A DNA stretch of 64,000 nucleotides, taken from the NCBI GenBank assembly GCA_937927915.1, contig CALGKB010000002.1, positions 248,001 through 312,000 of the forward strand. Reading direction: 5' to 3'. Origin of the DNA: an uncultured Pseudanabaenaceae cyanobacterium (lineage in GTDB: Bacteria > Cyanobacteriota > Cyanobacteriia > Pseudanabaenales > Pseudanabaenaceae). Below the pieces are notes generated by a model. It was not told where the DNA came from and did not search any database. It saw only the letters and a list, made by a program, of their open reading frames with translations. Of the stretch, positions 47,391-56,778 are shown piece by piece (the stretch's first letter is position 1; every line of letters begins with the position of its first letter). A program made the position numbers and the translations under genes.

Positions 47391-49559
47391 TTAACGGATA
47401 GGCACATTGTTCTTATCCAGCACCCGCTGTACTTCTGGACCAGGCTGGTAGCTGTAACCCCAGGTAGACCGATCGCTGTCATCAATAATCTGGGGTGTCA
47501 CAACAATAATTACTTCATTGCGCTGGTTAGTGGTGTTGGTAGTCCTAAATAGGGAACCCACGATCGGTAAATCCGCCAGGAACGGTACCTTAGTCACTGA
47601 CTCCCGATCGGAATCTTGAATAACCCCCGACAGGATTAAAGTTTGCCCATCCCGTAGACGAATTAAACCAGAGTTAAGAGTACGCGTATTCAACAGTGCC
47701 ACGGTGTTAGGACCGCCTGCCCCTTGATTCACCTGAATCGTCTGCCCAACCGCCGATACCGTGGGAGACAGGGACATATTGATAAACCCATTCTCATCCA
47801 CCCGATCGATGTTAATGTTCAGGGACAGTCCTGCCTGCCGAATATTGACCCTTGTAGTAGCTACAGAAGTATTGTTGACAACATTAATAGAAGTTTCAAT
47901 ACCAGCCGGCACATCATCAGTCAAGCTCACCGTTGCTGTCTGACCTTCCTGCACTACTAAGGTGGGGTCAGTCAAAATCTTGGCGTTACCCGTTTGCAGA
48001 GTCGTCTGTAATCTCGCCAAAAATTGACGCGGATATTGGAAGATGGCAGGCAAAGTCAACCGCGTAGGGTCAAAGGGCACTGCCTCGTTACCACGCGTAG
48101 CCACGATCGGTTGTCCGCTGACGGGATCGAGCAGGTAAGGTGTATTAGCAAAAGGACCGTTGCGCAAAGCAGGTGGCAAGCTGGGGATGTTAGCGTTAAT
48201 CTGTCCGCCGGGGTTGAGTAAGTAGGTATTGTTGCTACCCGGTGCTCCTGTGCCTGCCGGTACCGCCGGTGCCAAGGGATTGTCCCCAGGACTGAAGGGA
48301 GAAGGATTGTTGGGGATAAATGCCCCTGTGACAGGGTCCCGCGTAAAGTTCTGGTTAGCAGGATCAGTGAATAGCGGTGCTCCCCCTACAGGATTAGGCG
48401 TAATTGGACGGGAAAATTGACCCTGAGCAACATTCCCCCTGTTGTCAGCGGGATTCAGCTGCCCAAAGTTAACAACCGCCACCCCGTCATTAACCGTGAA
48501 AAAGCTGTCATTGATCCCAAAGGAGAAACTGCTGTTTTGATTTTGTGTACCCGTGAGGTTGACATCAATAATCTTGACATTAACTGCTACCTGACGACGG
48601 CGAGCATCGATCCGTGCCAATTGGGCAGCAGCATACTCCACCAAACTGGGCGTTCCCACTAGAGTTACAGAGTTAGTCCGCTCTTCCGCAATCACCTGTA
48701 ACCCTCGCAAGGGCAAGATAGAGTTAGGACTACCCTGCACACTTTCTAAAACTGGCACTGCCTCTGTGGGAATATTGACCACTGCTTGCGCCGCTGTCCC
48801 CAACTGTGCAGTCTGTACCCCAGGAATAGGACGCTGGCGGTTGACTACCCGTTCTGCCCCCAGCCCCGCTAAAAAGGCAGATGCCTCCCCCACACTGATT
48901 TGGTTGAGCCTGTAGGTACGGTGTACTATGTTCTTAAGATTGACAGGCAGACGAGCCGCTACAAAAATTGTCCTCCCTATGCGGTTAGCATCCAAATTCG
49001 TCAAGCGCAGAATATTGTTGAACACATCCTGTGCCGACTCGTTCTCCACGTCCAAGGAGATACGGGCATTGACCCCTGTGGTAGCAGCCCCTCCTTGCTG
49101 TTGCCCCTGTTGACCCCCCGCCGCATCGTCAGCAAAGGCAACATTCAAACCAGCAACCTTAGCCACTACTGCCAACACTTCCCGCACAGGCGCTTCCCGC
49201 AGAGAGAGACGCGGTACCCTTTCCTTTGTCCCCAAGTCCACAATGTCCGGTTTGAGGGTGGTGGTGCTCACAGAAATATCCCCGATCGGGGCAGGCACTG
49301 GTCTCCGCTGAAAAGGAGGTACAGTTCCCTGCACTCGCCCTGGCACTTGCTGTTGCACTGGCGTAGTCGGCGGCACCCCCTGGGGATTGGTAGGTGCTGG
49401 CTTTGGTGCGCCACTCTCCTGTGCTACATTTTTGTCCTGAATCGTAATCTTAGGTTGAAACAAGGGCTGCAGGGTAGCCTGCTTCTTGTCCTCCTCTGCC
49501 CGCACTATAGGTGCATAGAGCAATAACAACGTCAACCACCAAATATACTTCCTCTTCAT
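47391..49559 (-). CDS. pilQ: Type IV pilus secretin
   Basis: Outer-membrane ring through which type IV pili exit. About 722 residues from MKRKYIWW, preferred to the GTG- or ATG-like start 27 bp earlier. The signal peptide runs to RAEE. Residues about 115-145 form the STN/secretin N-domain (LSLREAPVREVLAVVAKVAG), followed by secretin short domains. A Pro/Asn-rich stretch (about 370-500: NPSPFSPGDNPLAPAVPAG) lies before the gate. The secretin domain closes with LRDGQTLILSGVIQDSDRE and VPFLADLPIVGSLFR. It is the last gene of pilMNOQ; no pilP is seen, as in other cyanobacteria. Pili give phototactic motility, DNA uptake and adhesion. Confidence 0.93.
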   Translation of the reverse strand: MKRKYIWWLTLLLLYAPIVRAEEDKKQATLQPLFQPKITIQDKNVAQESGAPKPAPTNPQGVPPTTPVQQQVPGRVQGTVPPFQRRPVPAPIGDISVSTTTLKPDIVDLGTKERVPRLSLREAPVREVLAVVAKVAGLNVAFADDAAGGQQGQQQGGAATTGVNARISLDVENESAQDVFNNILRLTNLDANRIGRTIFVAARLPVNLKNIVHRTYRLNQISVGEASAFLAGLGAERVVNRQRPIPGVQTAQLGTAAQAVVNIPTEAVPVLESVQGSPNSILPLRGLQVIAEERTNSVTLVGTPSLVEYAAAQLARIDARRRQVAVNVKIIDVNLTGTQNQNSSFSFGINDSFFTVNDGVAVVNFGQLNPADNRGNVAQGQFSRPITPNPVGGAPLFTDPANQNFTRDPVTGAFIPNNPSPFSPGDNPLAPAVPAGTGAPGSNNTYLLNPGGQINANIPSLPPALRNGPFANTPYLLDPVSGQPIVATRGNEAVPFDPTRLTLPAIFQYPRQFLARLQTTLQTGNAKILTDPTLVVQEGQTATVSLTDDVPAGIETSINVVNNTSVATTRVNIRQAGLSLNINIDRVDENGFINMSLSPTVSAVGQTIQVNQGAGGPNTVALLNTRTLNSGLIRLRDGQTLILSGVIQDSDRESVTKVPFLADLPIVGSLFRTTNTTNQRNEVIIVVTPQIIDDSDRSTWGYSYQPGPEVQRVLDKNNVPIR

Positions 49560-49596
49560 CACACACTCCTCATCCTGTCTAACCATTAACTATTAA

Positions 49597-50367
49597 CTAC
49601 TTAGGGGGGGCTGCCCCACCTTGGGGATTAGCTTGCTCTGTGAGTTTCGCTAACTCTTCAGGGGATAATGGTATATATGCTATCAGATTAAACTCCGTCG
49701 TAATCAAGGGGGGCAAAGTAGCGGCAATGTAACTCCTCTGCTCGGGTGTCAAATTTTCAGCCTCAATTTGTACTGTAGAGGGTCTGAGGCGGACATCCTT
49801 GACAATTAACAGGGGACGGAGCTGTTCTAATTTGCGCATGAACTCCAAAGTATCCTGATAGGTAGCAGAAATGGTAATTTTATAATCCCGCGTGCGGAAG
49901 GGACGCTCCGCTGTTGCCTCCCCTACTGACCCAGGAGAGAAGTCTTCGAGGCGGCTGCGCAGTGCACTACCAGATATGTTAGCTACAGGGGATACAATCA
50001 ACGGCTCCCCTAACTCCGCCAGGCGGGCATTGATGTCCAGAATTAGAGTATCCAAGTTTTCCGCCGAAGGCAGGAGGGATAATACTGCTTCCTTTCTCCG
50101 CTTTGCCTCCTCCACCTTCTGGTCAACACCCTTCTTTTGCTCTACTTCCTGCCGTTTACTTTTGATGGACTGTTCCTTCTGTCTAATCTGTAACCGCGCG
50201 GCATCAATCTCTGCTAAGAGAGGGCTAATAAACTGCAGGAAAATGAACCCTGCCCCCACTAAACCTATTACTCCCAAACCAACGCCAAGGATACGGCTGT
50301 CTAGGGTAACACCGAAGAGACTGAGTCCCCCCGCTGGCTGTAGTTCTTCATCCATTGTGGCTGTCAT
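49597..50367 (-). CDS. pilO: Type IV pilus assembly protein PilO
   Basis: 256 residues. A short cytoplasmic N-terminus, one membrane helix (about 30-50, LGVGLGVIGLVGAGFIFLQF), a coiled coil (about 52-95) and a ferredoxin-like periplasmic domain (about 95-235). PilO pairs with PilN to form the inner-membrane alignment complex that joins PilM and the secretin. ATYQDTLEFMRKLEQLRPLLIVKDVRL is the typical PilO core. The C-terminus is extended and Pro-rich. The start overlaps the pilN stop by 4 bp. The gap to pilQ is 10 bp to the outer reading-frame start, 37 bp to the preferred pilQ ATG. Confidence 0.9.
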   Translation of the reverse strand: MTATMDEELQPAGGLSLFGVTLDSRILGVGLGVIGLVGAGFIFLQFISPLLAEIDAARLQIRQKEQSIKSKRQEVEQKKGVDQKVEEAKRRKEAVLSLLPSAENLDTLILDINARLAELGEPLIVSPVANISGSALRSRLEDFSPGSVGEATAERPFRTRDYKITISATYQDTLEFMRKLEQLRPLLIVKDVRLRPSTVQIEAENLTPEQRSYIAATLPPLITTEFNLIAYIPLSPEELAKLTEQANPQGGAAPPK

Positions 50368-51089
50368 TGCTTTGCTTCTCCTTCTTGCTGTGAACTAGTA
50401 GCTACGCCTTTCTGCCGCAAAGTGGCGATACGCGCCAGAATACCATTGGACTGTACCCTCTGCAGGGCTGCCTCGAGGTCAAGGGCGTTAGCAGGGGTAA
50501 GGGTCAGTTCTATCCGGTACTGGGCTATATCTACTTCTACATCTTTCCTGGGGGGGTTGAGCTTGGCGGATTTCAGTTCTACCCCATTAGCAGCTATGAA
50601 GGGAGACTCCTGCAGTTTGAGCATGAAGTCGTTGATCTGGTCAAAGGCACTGTCTTTAGGGGAGCTGGCAGCCACTTCTCCCTCTAGGGTGATCTTTCTA
50701 TCCAGCTGCTGAAAACTCTTAATCTTAACGTTGCCAGGCGTCCGCTCCCGAAGGTCCTGCAAAATTGCTGAGGCTGGTATGTCCCCCACAAACAAGGCTA
50801 ATAATTGTTGTGTCTGTTTGTCAATATTCTCAATCTCTGCCTCCTTTGCCTTCAGGTCAGCTAGCTGTCTGTTCAGTGCTTCTTCTTCATTAGTCAGTTG
50901 CTGTACCCTCGCCTGTAATCCGTTGCGCTGCCCACTCAGCACAAAGTAATATAGACCTGTACTGGCAAGTAGTATGAACGCTACTAAGCCACCGCCAATT
51001 AACCAGTTGACATCTGCTATAGGCTGGGCTTCCCCTACCCCCTCGGCTGCCTGGCGGTCTTTGAGAAAGTTAATATCTATAGTGTACAT
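50364..51089 (-). CDS. pilN: Type IV pilus assembly protein PilN
   Basis: 241 residues. The N-terminal MYTIDINFLKDRQ matches the short motif by which PilN enters the groove of PilM. A membrane helix (about 31-50) is followed by a coiled coil (about 55-95) and a periplasmic ferredoxin-like domain (about 105-210). It overlaps pilO by 4 bp, and its start is directly after the pilM stop with no gap. The trio M-N-O is in the standard order, so a joint transcript is nearly certain. Confidence 0.9.
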   Translation of the reverse strand: MYTIDINFLKDRQAAEGVGEAQPIADVNWLIGGGLVAFILLASTGLYYFVLSGQRNGLQARVQQLTNEEEALNRQLADLKAKEAEIENIDKQTQQLLALFVGDIPASAILQDLRERTPGNVKIKSFQQLDRKITLEGEVAASSPKDSAFDQINDFMLKLQESPFIAANGVELKSAKLNPPRKDVEVDIAQYRIELTLTPANALDLEAALQRVQSNGILARIATLRQKGVATSSQQEGEAKQ

Positions 51090-52202
51090 CTATGCTACCT
51101 CCCGCAGTCCTAAGCCTAATACGATCGCCATACTCATCCGCACGCCCTTGGAGTACTCTTGGTCAGGGGTAACAGACAGGGCATTGAGGGGGTCAACTTG
51201 GCTGGCTGTAATACCGAGGCGCTGGCTAAAAAATTCATCGAGCTGCTCGATCGCTGCCCCCGGTCCCGACACCAACACCTGTACTACATCTGCCCCCACC
51301 GTCTGGCTGGTATAAAAATCAATGGAGCGCCGTAGTTCATCAGCTAGGTCACTGAGCACCCGCAGTACTGCCGCTTCCCCTGGGGTACCACTGCCTCCCC
51401 CCAAGCCCGCTGTATCCATAGTTTGTAGGGGCACAGTCATCTGCTCAATGCGGTCTAACTCCGTATTGCGAATGGGAGGCAGGTTCATCGATCGCAGTTG
51501 GGCGTTTTGGATTTGTGACGTACCGATCCCTACTGTGCGGGAGAATTGGGGCACCCCGTCTGCCACGATCGTAATTTCTGTGGAGTCATATTCAATATCC
51601 ACTACCGCCACTGCCTCGGCAACAGAGGAATATTTTTTCAATTCTTCCTTGAAAGTCCGCAGCAGGGCAAAACTACTGACTTCCAAAATTTCCAGATTGA
51701 GCTGGGCAACTTGGATTGCCTGCATATAGGTATCTGTGACTTCCTTGGGAGTGGCTACCATGAGAATTTCGCGGCGCTCGATGCCATCGTCGTCCAGGTG
51801 CACCCCCAATTCCACATAATCCACATCTGCATCTTCCCTGGGAAAGGGGAGGTATAAACTAGCCTCTTGGTTGAGGACCACGTCTCTGAGTTCATCCCCC
51901 TCTAGTTCCGACGGGACTTTAATCAGACGGCTCACCGTTTCTCTACCTGGAACCGATGTCGCTACTCTATTGTGTTTGAAGCGATTTTCCTGGTGTAAGC
52001 GCCGAATAATTTCCCCTAGCTGAATGGGATCACTGATGCGACCATCTTCCACTACACCCTCTGGTAGTTGCTCACTAGCATACTTAGCAATTCTGTAACC
52101 TTGCCCCTTTTTCTGTAGTTCTACCAGGCTGACCCGATCGGGATTTATGTCTACCCCAATCCCTTTTGTCCCCCCAGCAAATAGGCTTGTTAAAAAAGTC
52201 AT
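51090..52202 (-). CDS. pilM: Type IV pilus assembly protein PilM
   Basis: 370-residue actin-like ATPase on the cytoplasmic face that binds PilN and helps organise the pilus base. The fold is recognisable from GVDINPDRVSLVELQKKG (16-33), VATSVPGRETVSRLIKVPSE (80-99), the phosphate-loop region VAVVDIEYDSTEITIV and the GGSGTPGEAAVLRVLSDLADELRRSIDFY stretch. First gene of the operon. A near-consensus promoter lies about 30-57 bp before the ATG. The prepilin peptidase gene ends 132 bp upstream on the same strand. Confidence 0.93.
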   Translation of the reverse strand: MTFLTSLFAGGTKGIGVDINPDRVSLVELQKKGQGYRIAKYASEQLPEGVVEDGRISDPIQLGEIIRRLHQENRFKHNRVATSVPGRETVSRLIKVPSELEGDELRDVVLNQEASLYLPFPREDADVDYVELGVHLDDDGIERREILMVATPKEVTDTYMQAIQVAQLNLEILEVSSFALLRTFKEELKKYSSVAEAVAVVDIEYDSTEITIVADGVPQFSRTVGIGTSQIQNAQLRSMNLPPIRNTELDRIEQMTVPLQTMDTAGLGGGSGTPGEAAVLRVLSDLADELRRSIDFYTSQTVGADVVQVLVSGPGAAIEQLDEFFSQRLGITASQVDPLNALSVTPDQEYSKGVRMSMAIVLGLGLREVA

Positions 52203-52231
52203 ACAGCCCCATAACAGTACGTCTGAGGTGG

Positions 52232-52259
52232 ATTATAGAATGCTACAGGATATTGTCAA
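52232..52259 (-). promoter_or_regulatory. Consensus promoter of pilMNOQ
   Basis: Minus strand TTGACA, 16-bp spacer, TATAAT. Both boxes are perfect matches to the sigma70 consensus. The -10 ends 29 bp before the pilM ATG. It suggests a strong, constitutive start for the pilus assembly genes. Confidence 0.85.
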
Positions 52260-52334
52260 TACAAATTCCTCCCCTCTTCATACTGTAGGGATTGCCTATA
52301 ACTAAGTCAGAAATTGTCTGTTTCCGTCAGTAGT

Positions 52335-53144
52335 TCATAAAAAATAGAACCAGCGAAGGTATTGTTCCGTCAGGTATTGTCCCCAGAAAAGCGCCCCTAT
52401 CCCCCCGATCGCTAAACAGGGACCAAAGCGAATTCGCTGCATTGATTTGCCTAAAAGTTTGCCAATTCCCGCAACCAGCACCCCCACGAGGGAGGCAATC
52501 AGCACCGTGATCAGAACTGCCCGCCAGCCTAACCATGCCCCAATCATCCCTAGCAGTTTGGGGTCGCCCCCCCCCATCGCCTCCTTGCCTAAAACGATCG
52601 TGGCAAATACCCCCACTAAACTTAAAGACCAGATGCCCAGGACCATACCAAGGGTGCTAGCAATGAGATTTTGCGCCAGCGTCGGGGGGCTAGTGCTCAA
52701 GAAGGCGTGATAAAAAATACCCAGAATTAGCCCACTCTGGGTGAGGGGATTGGGTAAAGTTTCTGTGTCCAGGTCAATCAAAGCCAGTGCCAACAACCAG
52801 GCGACAAAGGCACCCAAAAGCAGTAAACTGGGCAGACTCAACTGAGAGCCAAAGCGTGCCCCTAGGGCTAAAAAGAGCAGGGCAGTAAGCAGTTCCACCC
52901 CTGGATAGCGCCAGGCAATGGGAGCACCACAGTAGCGACATTTTCCCCCCAAAAACAGCCAGCCGAAAATAGGGATATTGTCCTTGGGGGCAAGACGGGT
53001 TTGACAATGGGGACAGCGGGAGGGGGGATGGACAATGGATATACCCCGGGGCAGGCGATAGACCACCACGTTGATAAAACTGCCCACACAGGCGCCCAGG
53101 AGAAAACTAGAGGGCAACAGTATTAGTCCCAGTTCAGAAGGCAT
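52335..53144 (-). CDS. pilD: Prepilin peptidase / N-methyltransferase
   Basis: Inner-membrane aspartyl protease that cleaves the leader of type IV prepilins and methylates the new N-terminus. 269 residues, about eight helices. The zinc-binding cytoplasmic loop has CPHC and CRYC pairs (about 44-74). The two catalytic aspartates are in LIDLDTETLPN (about 122-132) and GGGDPKLLGMIGAWLG (about 192-207). The N-terminal ACVGSFINVVVYRLPRG is typical. Its start overlaps the kinase gene's end by 11 bp. It lies upstream of pilMNOQ on the same strand and probably serves the same pili. Confidence 0.93.
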   Translation of the reverse strand: MPSELGLILLPSSFLLGACVGSFINVVVYRLPRGISIVHPPSRCPHCQTRLAPKDNIPIFGWLFLGGKCRYCGAPIAWRYPGVELLTALLFLALGARFGSQLSLPSLLLLGAFVAWLLALALIDLDTETLPNPLTQSGLILGIFYHAFLSTSPPTLAQNLIASTLGMVLGIWSLSLVGVFATIVLGKEAMGGGDPKLLGMIGAWLGWRAVLITVLIASLVGVLVAGIGKLLGKSMQRIRFGPCLAIGGIGALFWGQYLTEQYLRWFYFL

Positions 53145-54951
53145 CGACGAACAGGCGAAAATCCGTAGGCTTACTTGTTCCCGTCACCACAATTTTGTAC
53201 ACCCCTGCCATAGTCGTTTGGAAGGATTTGGGATTGCCATCCCGATCGTCTGCCAACAGTACACCGTTGGGGTCATAGACCTCCACACTGACTTCCCCTT
53301 CGTACGCTATTGCTACTTTTTGTTCGGCAGTAAGTTGCAACTGGTAATTGAATACCTGCTGGGGCTGGATTGTCCCCCCTACCGCCGTACCGTTGCTACC
53401 AGGGAGAAACTCGATCGTTTCGTTGATTATTTCCGGCTCAGGCTTGGGCGGCTCTGGTTGTTGGGCAGGCGGCGGCGCTTCCGCAGAAGGAGGAGGAGTG
53501 GGGGGAGGCGGGGGAGGCGGCTCCGGATTGACCAGGGTCACCTCCAAGCGAAATTCCTGGGGCGTTGAGTTCTCCAGGAGAGTAATCTCCACAAAATAGG
53601 CACCACTGGCGGGTAACTGCCCCTGCCAATACCCCAGGGTGAGGTCACTCGATCGGTCATCAATGGGCTTTTGGTCTTCGTAAAGCAAGGTCATCTGCAG
53701 ATTTGCCCCTGTGAGGGAGGCGGTCATAACCTGTCCCTTCTTGGCAGTCAGACGATAGATAATTTTCTCCCCAGGGTTGATGCGATCGGTGACGGTTGCC
53801 TTGTTGGGGTCAGACCAGTTGAGGGGGTCACCAAACTTGAGGTCCTTGAGGATGGAAGTGGGTTTTGTAGGCGTGGAGGGAGGAGGGGGAGCTGTAGTGG
53901 CATTATGTTGAGGTCTGGAACTGAGGAGGGAAAACACAACCCAGGAAGCTAGCCCCGCTAGGAGAACTGCCAGAATCCCTAATAACCAATTAGTACCACC
54001 CCCCCTTTGGGTAAGTTGGGGTCGCGTGGGTTTACCCATGGGCGGAGTTTCCAGGACAAGGGTCCGCTCCGGTAAGTTGGTCAAGGGGGGAGTGCGCCCC
54101 ACCGCCAGCGTCGGCACCTGCAATTGGGACTGCCGTAAATACAGGAGAGCTTCGCGGGCATCGGCATAGCGATCGGCGGGTCTATGGCGGAGCATCCGTT
54201 CTAGCACCTGGGCAAAATTGGGACTCAAGCTGACGTAATCCTGCCACCGCCACACCAAATTCACCTCATCAAATAATTCCTGGGGGTCTCTTCCTGTGAG
54301 CAAGACCAGCGCTGTCACCGCTAGGGCATAGATGTCACTGCTGGGGAATACCTGCCCTGTGCGCAGTTGTTCCGGCGAGGCATAACCAGGTTTACCCGCG
54401 ATCGTAGCCCCCCAAATGTCGTGGATGTGGGTAGCCATCTCCTTGCCCACGCCAAAATCAATCAGCACCGTCTTCTGGTCAGCTGTGCGCAACATCAAAT
54501 TGTCCGGGGAAATGTCGCGGTGAATAATCTGCCGATCGTGGAGGTACGCCAAAATCTCCAGCACTTGACAGACAATGTCAATTACCTCCACCTCATGGAA
54601 GGCTTTACCCATCTGCAGACGTTCCCGCAGGAGGGCGCGGTAGGTCTTCCCCTCCACATAGTCTTGCACCAGAAATAACCTGCCGTCTATCTCAAAATTG
54701 GCGCGGAATTGGGGCACCTGGGGATGGTTAATTTGGTAGAGCAAGCTAGCTTCCCGCCGAAATAACTCCCGCGCTTTGGCAGTCGCTTCTTCTGAGGAGG
54801 GGTGGGGGATAAACTCTTTGATCACACACAGTTCGCGGAACCGCTCTAGGTCTTCGGCAAGGTAAGTACGTCCCATGCCCCCCTGTCCCAGTACCCGCTT
54901 GACCAGATACCGATCCTTGAGGGTATGCCCCAACTGAATAGCCGATTGCAT
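53134..54951 (-). CDS. Membrane Ser/Thr kinase with two PPC-like extracellular domains
   Basis: 605 residues. Kinase domain about 13-270: glycine loop VLGQGGMGRTYLAE, ATP lysine in CVIKEF, catalytic loop IIHRDISPDNL, DFGVGK and CASPEQL-like PEQLRTG. It is complete, so probably active. A Pro/Thr-rich stretch and a membrane helix (about 318-340, WLLGILAVLLAGLASWVVFSLL) follow. Two PPC-like beta domains (about 365-465 and 500-605) are separated by a proline-rich linker. The domains outside the membrane could read an extracellular signal. The gene overlaps pilD by 11 bp, so they may share expression. The next gene upstream, the protease, carries the same domain type. Confidence 0.88.
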   Translation of the reverse strand: MQSAIQLGHTLKDRYLVKRVLGQGGMGRTYLAEDLERFRELCVIKEFIPHPSSEEATAKARELFRREASLLYQINHPQVPQFRANFEIDGRLFLVQDYVEGKTYRALLRERLQMGKAFHEVEVIDIVCQVLEILAYLHDRQIIHRDISPDNLMLRTADQKTVLIDFGVGKEMATHIHDIWGATIAGKPGYASPEQLRTGQVFPSSDIYALAVTALVLLTGRDPQELFDEVNLVWRWQDYVSLSPNFAQVLERMLRHRPADRYADAREALLYLRQSQLQVPTLAVGRTPPLTNLPERTLVLETPPMGKPTRPQLTQRGGGTNWLLGILAVLLAGLASWVVFSLLSSRPQHNATTAPPPPSTPTKPTSILKDLKFGDPLNWSDPNKATVTDRINPGEKIIYRLTAKKGQVMTASLTGANLQMTLLYEDQKPIDDRSSDLTLGYWQGQLPASGAYFVEITLLENSTPQEFRLEVTLVNPEPPPPPPPTPPPSAEAPPPAQQPEPPKPEPEIINETIEFLPGSNGTAVGGTIQPQQVFNYQLQLTAEQKVAIAYEGEVSVEVYDPNGVLLADDRDGNPKSFQTTMAGVYKIVVTGTSKPTDFRLFVDAF

Positions 54952-54987
54952 AGTGATTTACGGCGATGGTCTTTTACATAATAGCGC

Positions 54988-56331
54988 CTAGCGATTGACC
55001 TGGCGCACGGTCAGGATGTATTCCCCCCGTCCCTTGGGGTCGTAGGCATTGGCAACAACGCGGTATTGTCCTGTCTGGGGCAAGCGAATGACGATCATGG
55101 CGGCTTTGCCCATTATGCCCTTGTTTTGCTCCAATACCTTCTGGTCGGGACCGAACAACACCAGATAGGGCTGAAATTCTTCCGTCTGTAGGGATAGTTC
55201 CACCAACTGTCCTGCCCGCCCTTCAAAGCTGTAGACATCAAAAAAACTTCCATCTTTAGCCAATACCCGACTGCGTTCCCCCAAGTTGCCCACGCGATAA
55301 AGAATGATGTTTTCCGGGTCTAGGACATGGCGGGGCGGACGATCGATAACCTGGGCACGCAGGGTAAATCTGCCCACTGCCCCCCCCTCATAGGAGCTAG
55401 CGTAGACGGTATAGACCCCATCCATTGGCAATGTGTAGGTGATGCGGGCATCGGAGCCTGTACCGCTGTCATCATCCTCTGCCAGTTGCTCTCCCCTGGG
55501 GTCCAGGAGGACAAGATAGGCATCTACTTCACGGCTAGACATTTCAATCACTACGGTTTTTCCCCCCTTACCTACAAACTCAAACAGCTTGTAATGACTG
55601 CCGTCGGGCAGCCTAGGGTCCATGGGGGTGAGAGTTTCTGTGACCACCTGTCCATCCAGGGTTAGACGCCTGGGCACTATAGTTGACCGGCGGTCTTCAC
55701 TACTACGCCCGCCACTTTCCACGCTGCGTAAAAACTCCCGCGCTACTTCCGCCTGGATAGCGAACCCAATGCCGGTAGGGACATTGTTGGGGCTAAAAAT
55801 CACAGTGTTGATGCCAATCAACTCCCCTTTGCTGTTGAGGAGGGGTCCGCCGGAATTGCCAGGATTGAGGGCGGCATCGGTCTGGATAAGTTGCCGATCG
55901 GGGTCTAGGCGACTGACAATACCTGTAGTGAGGGTGCCGGCGAAGCGCCCAAAAGGGTCACCAATGGCAAAGACGCGCTGTCCCACCTGGATTGGTTCCG
56001 TCGTGCCCAATTTGAGGGCAGGGAGGTTTTCCTTCACCCCTACCAGCTTCACTACTGCTAGGTCGGGATTGGCACTAGCTGCCACAACATTGCCGAGGAA
56101 GCGCTGTTTGTTAGCTAGGGTAACTATCACTTGGCTCTGCCCCCGCACCACATGGCCACTGGTGAGGACGATACCCTTGGGGTCAACGATCGTGCCGCTG
56201 CCGGTGCGATTGCCACTTTTGATGGAGACTACGGCGGGACTAGCTAGACGATAGACGCGAATATTGACCTGCTCATTGATGTCTTGGGCAAGGACAGGAG
56301 GTGTCAACAAAACCCAGGGCAAGAGGTACAT
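54988..56331 (-). CDS. HtrA-like serine protease with two C-terminal PPC-like domains
   Basis: 447 residues. A short signal peptide (LLPWVLLTPPVLA) precedes a trypsin-like domain (about 20-205). The catalytic triad is His60 in LTSGHVV, Asp90 in NPDLAVV and Ser160 in NPGNSGGPL. In place of the PDZ domain of typical HtrA/Deg proteins are two PPC-like beta domains (about 220-325 and 330-445) with DDDSGTGSDARITYTLP and PQTGQYRVVANAYDPKGRGEYIL. It probably degrades or processes envelope proteins; the PPC domains may bind targets. The kinase gene follows after 36 bp on the same strand and shares the PPC domains, so they may act on the same surface targets. Confidence 0.88.
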   Translation of the reverse strand: MYLLPWVLLTPPVLAQDINEQVNIRVYRLASPAVVSIKSGNRTGSGTIVDPKGIVLTSGHVVRGQSQVIVTLANKQRFLGNVVAASANPDLAVVKLVGVKENLPALKLGTTEPIQVGQRVFAIGDPFGRFAGTLTTGIVSRLDPDRQLIQTDAALNPGNSGGPLLNSKGELIGINTVIFSPNNVPTGIGFAIQAEVAREFLRSVESGGRSSEDRRSTIVPRRLTLDGQVVTETLTPMDPRLPDGSHYKLFEFVGKGGKTVVIEMSSREVDAYLVLLDPRGEQLAEDDDSGTGSDARITYTLPMDGVYTVYASSYEGGAVGRFTLRAQVIDRPPRHVLDPENIILYRVGNLGERSRVLAKDGSFFDVYSFEGRAGQLVELSLQTEEFQPYLVLFGPDQKVLEQNKGIMGKAAMIVIRLPQTGQYRVVANAYDPKGRGEYILTVRQVNR

Positions 56332-56368
56332 ACCAGCACAACCAGTCTGCCATTCCCAGTATAACGCC

Positions 56369-56749
56369 TCAGCTAAACAGCCACCGCCATAGGGGGTGCT
56401 TCTGCCCCGCTGCCTCGATCGTTTGTAGGTATTTCAGCATTTGGCGATATTCCCGCCGCGAGTAACCAAAGAGGATATGCTGACTTTGCCAGGTAAGGGT
56501 AGCCAGCGTGCTACTGACGCAGAACATTATCCCCAAACTAGGGAGAGGACGGAATCGAATCACTGCCCGCACTGCCGCCCAGGTAAAAAATTCCTGCATG
56601 AGGGCAATCTCTTGTCGTAACTGCCATAGGGAAACCCCCCCGATCGTCAACCACAGGGCGATATTAAATAGCCAGCGCCCCAGGGTCTGCAGGTTAATCA
56701 GGCGTTGCAGGGGAAGGCGGTAACGATCGAGTAATTCCTGCTCCTCCAT
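56369..56749 (-). CDS. Small membrane protein of unknown function
   Basis: 126 residues. The N-terminus is acidic and polar (EEQELLDRYRLPLQRL). Two hydrophobic segments (about 25-45 and 70-90) suggest two membrane helices. The basic, aromatic C-terminal part (GYSRREYRQMLKYLQTIEAAG) is likely cytoplasmic. I recognise no family. It lies 37 bp upstream of the protease gene and 29 bp downstream of the aminotransferase gene on the same strand, so it may be in one transcript with them. Confidence 0.6.
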   Translation of the reverse strand: MEEQELLDRYRLPLQRLINLQTLGRWLFNIALWLTIGGVSLWQLRQEIALMQEFFTWAAVRAVIRFRPLPSLGIMFCVSSTLATLTWQSQHILFGYSRREYRQMLKYLQTIEAAGQKHPLWRWLFS

Positions 56750-56778
56750 AATCTCAGTCTAACCTGCCCAGGGAGAAG

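Noticed and set aside
47391-52202. Loss of pilP as a special finding
   Set aside because: Cyanobacterial pilMNOQ clusters commonly lack it, as far as I know.
55622-56254. 210-codon plus-strand frame
   Set aside because: It runs antisense to the intact protease gene, with an Arg/Pro-rich composition typical of shadow frames.
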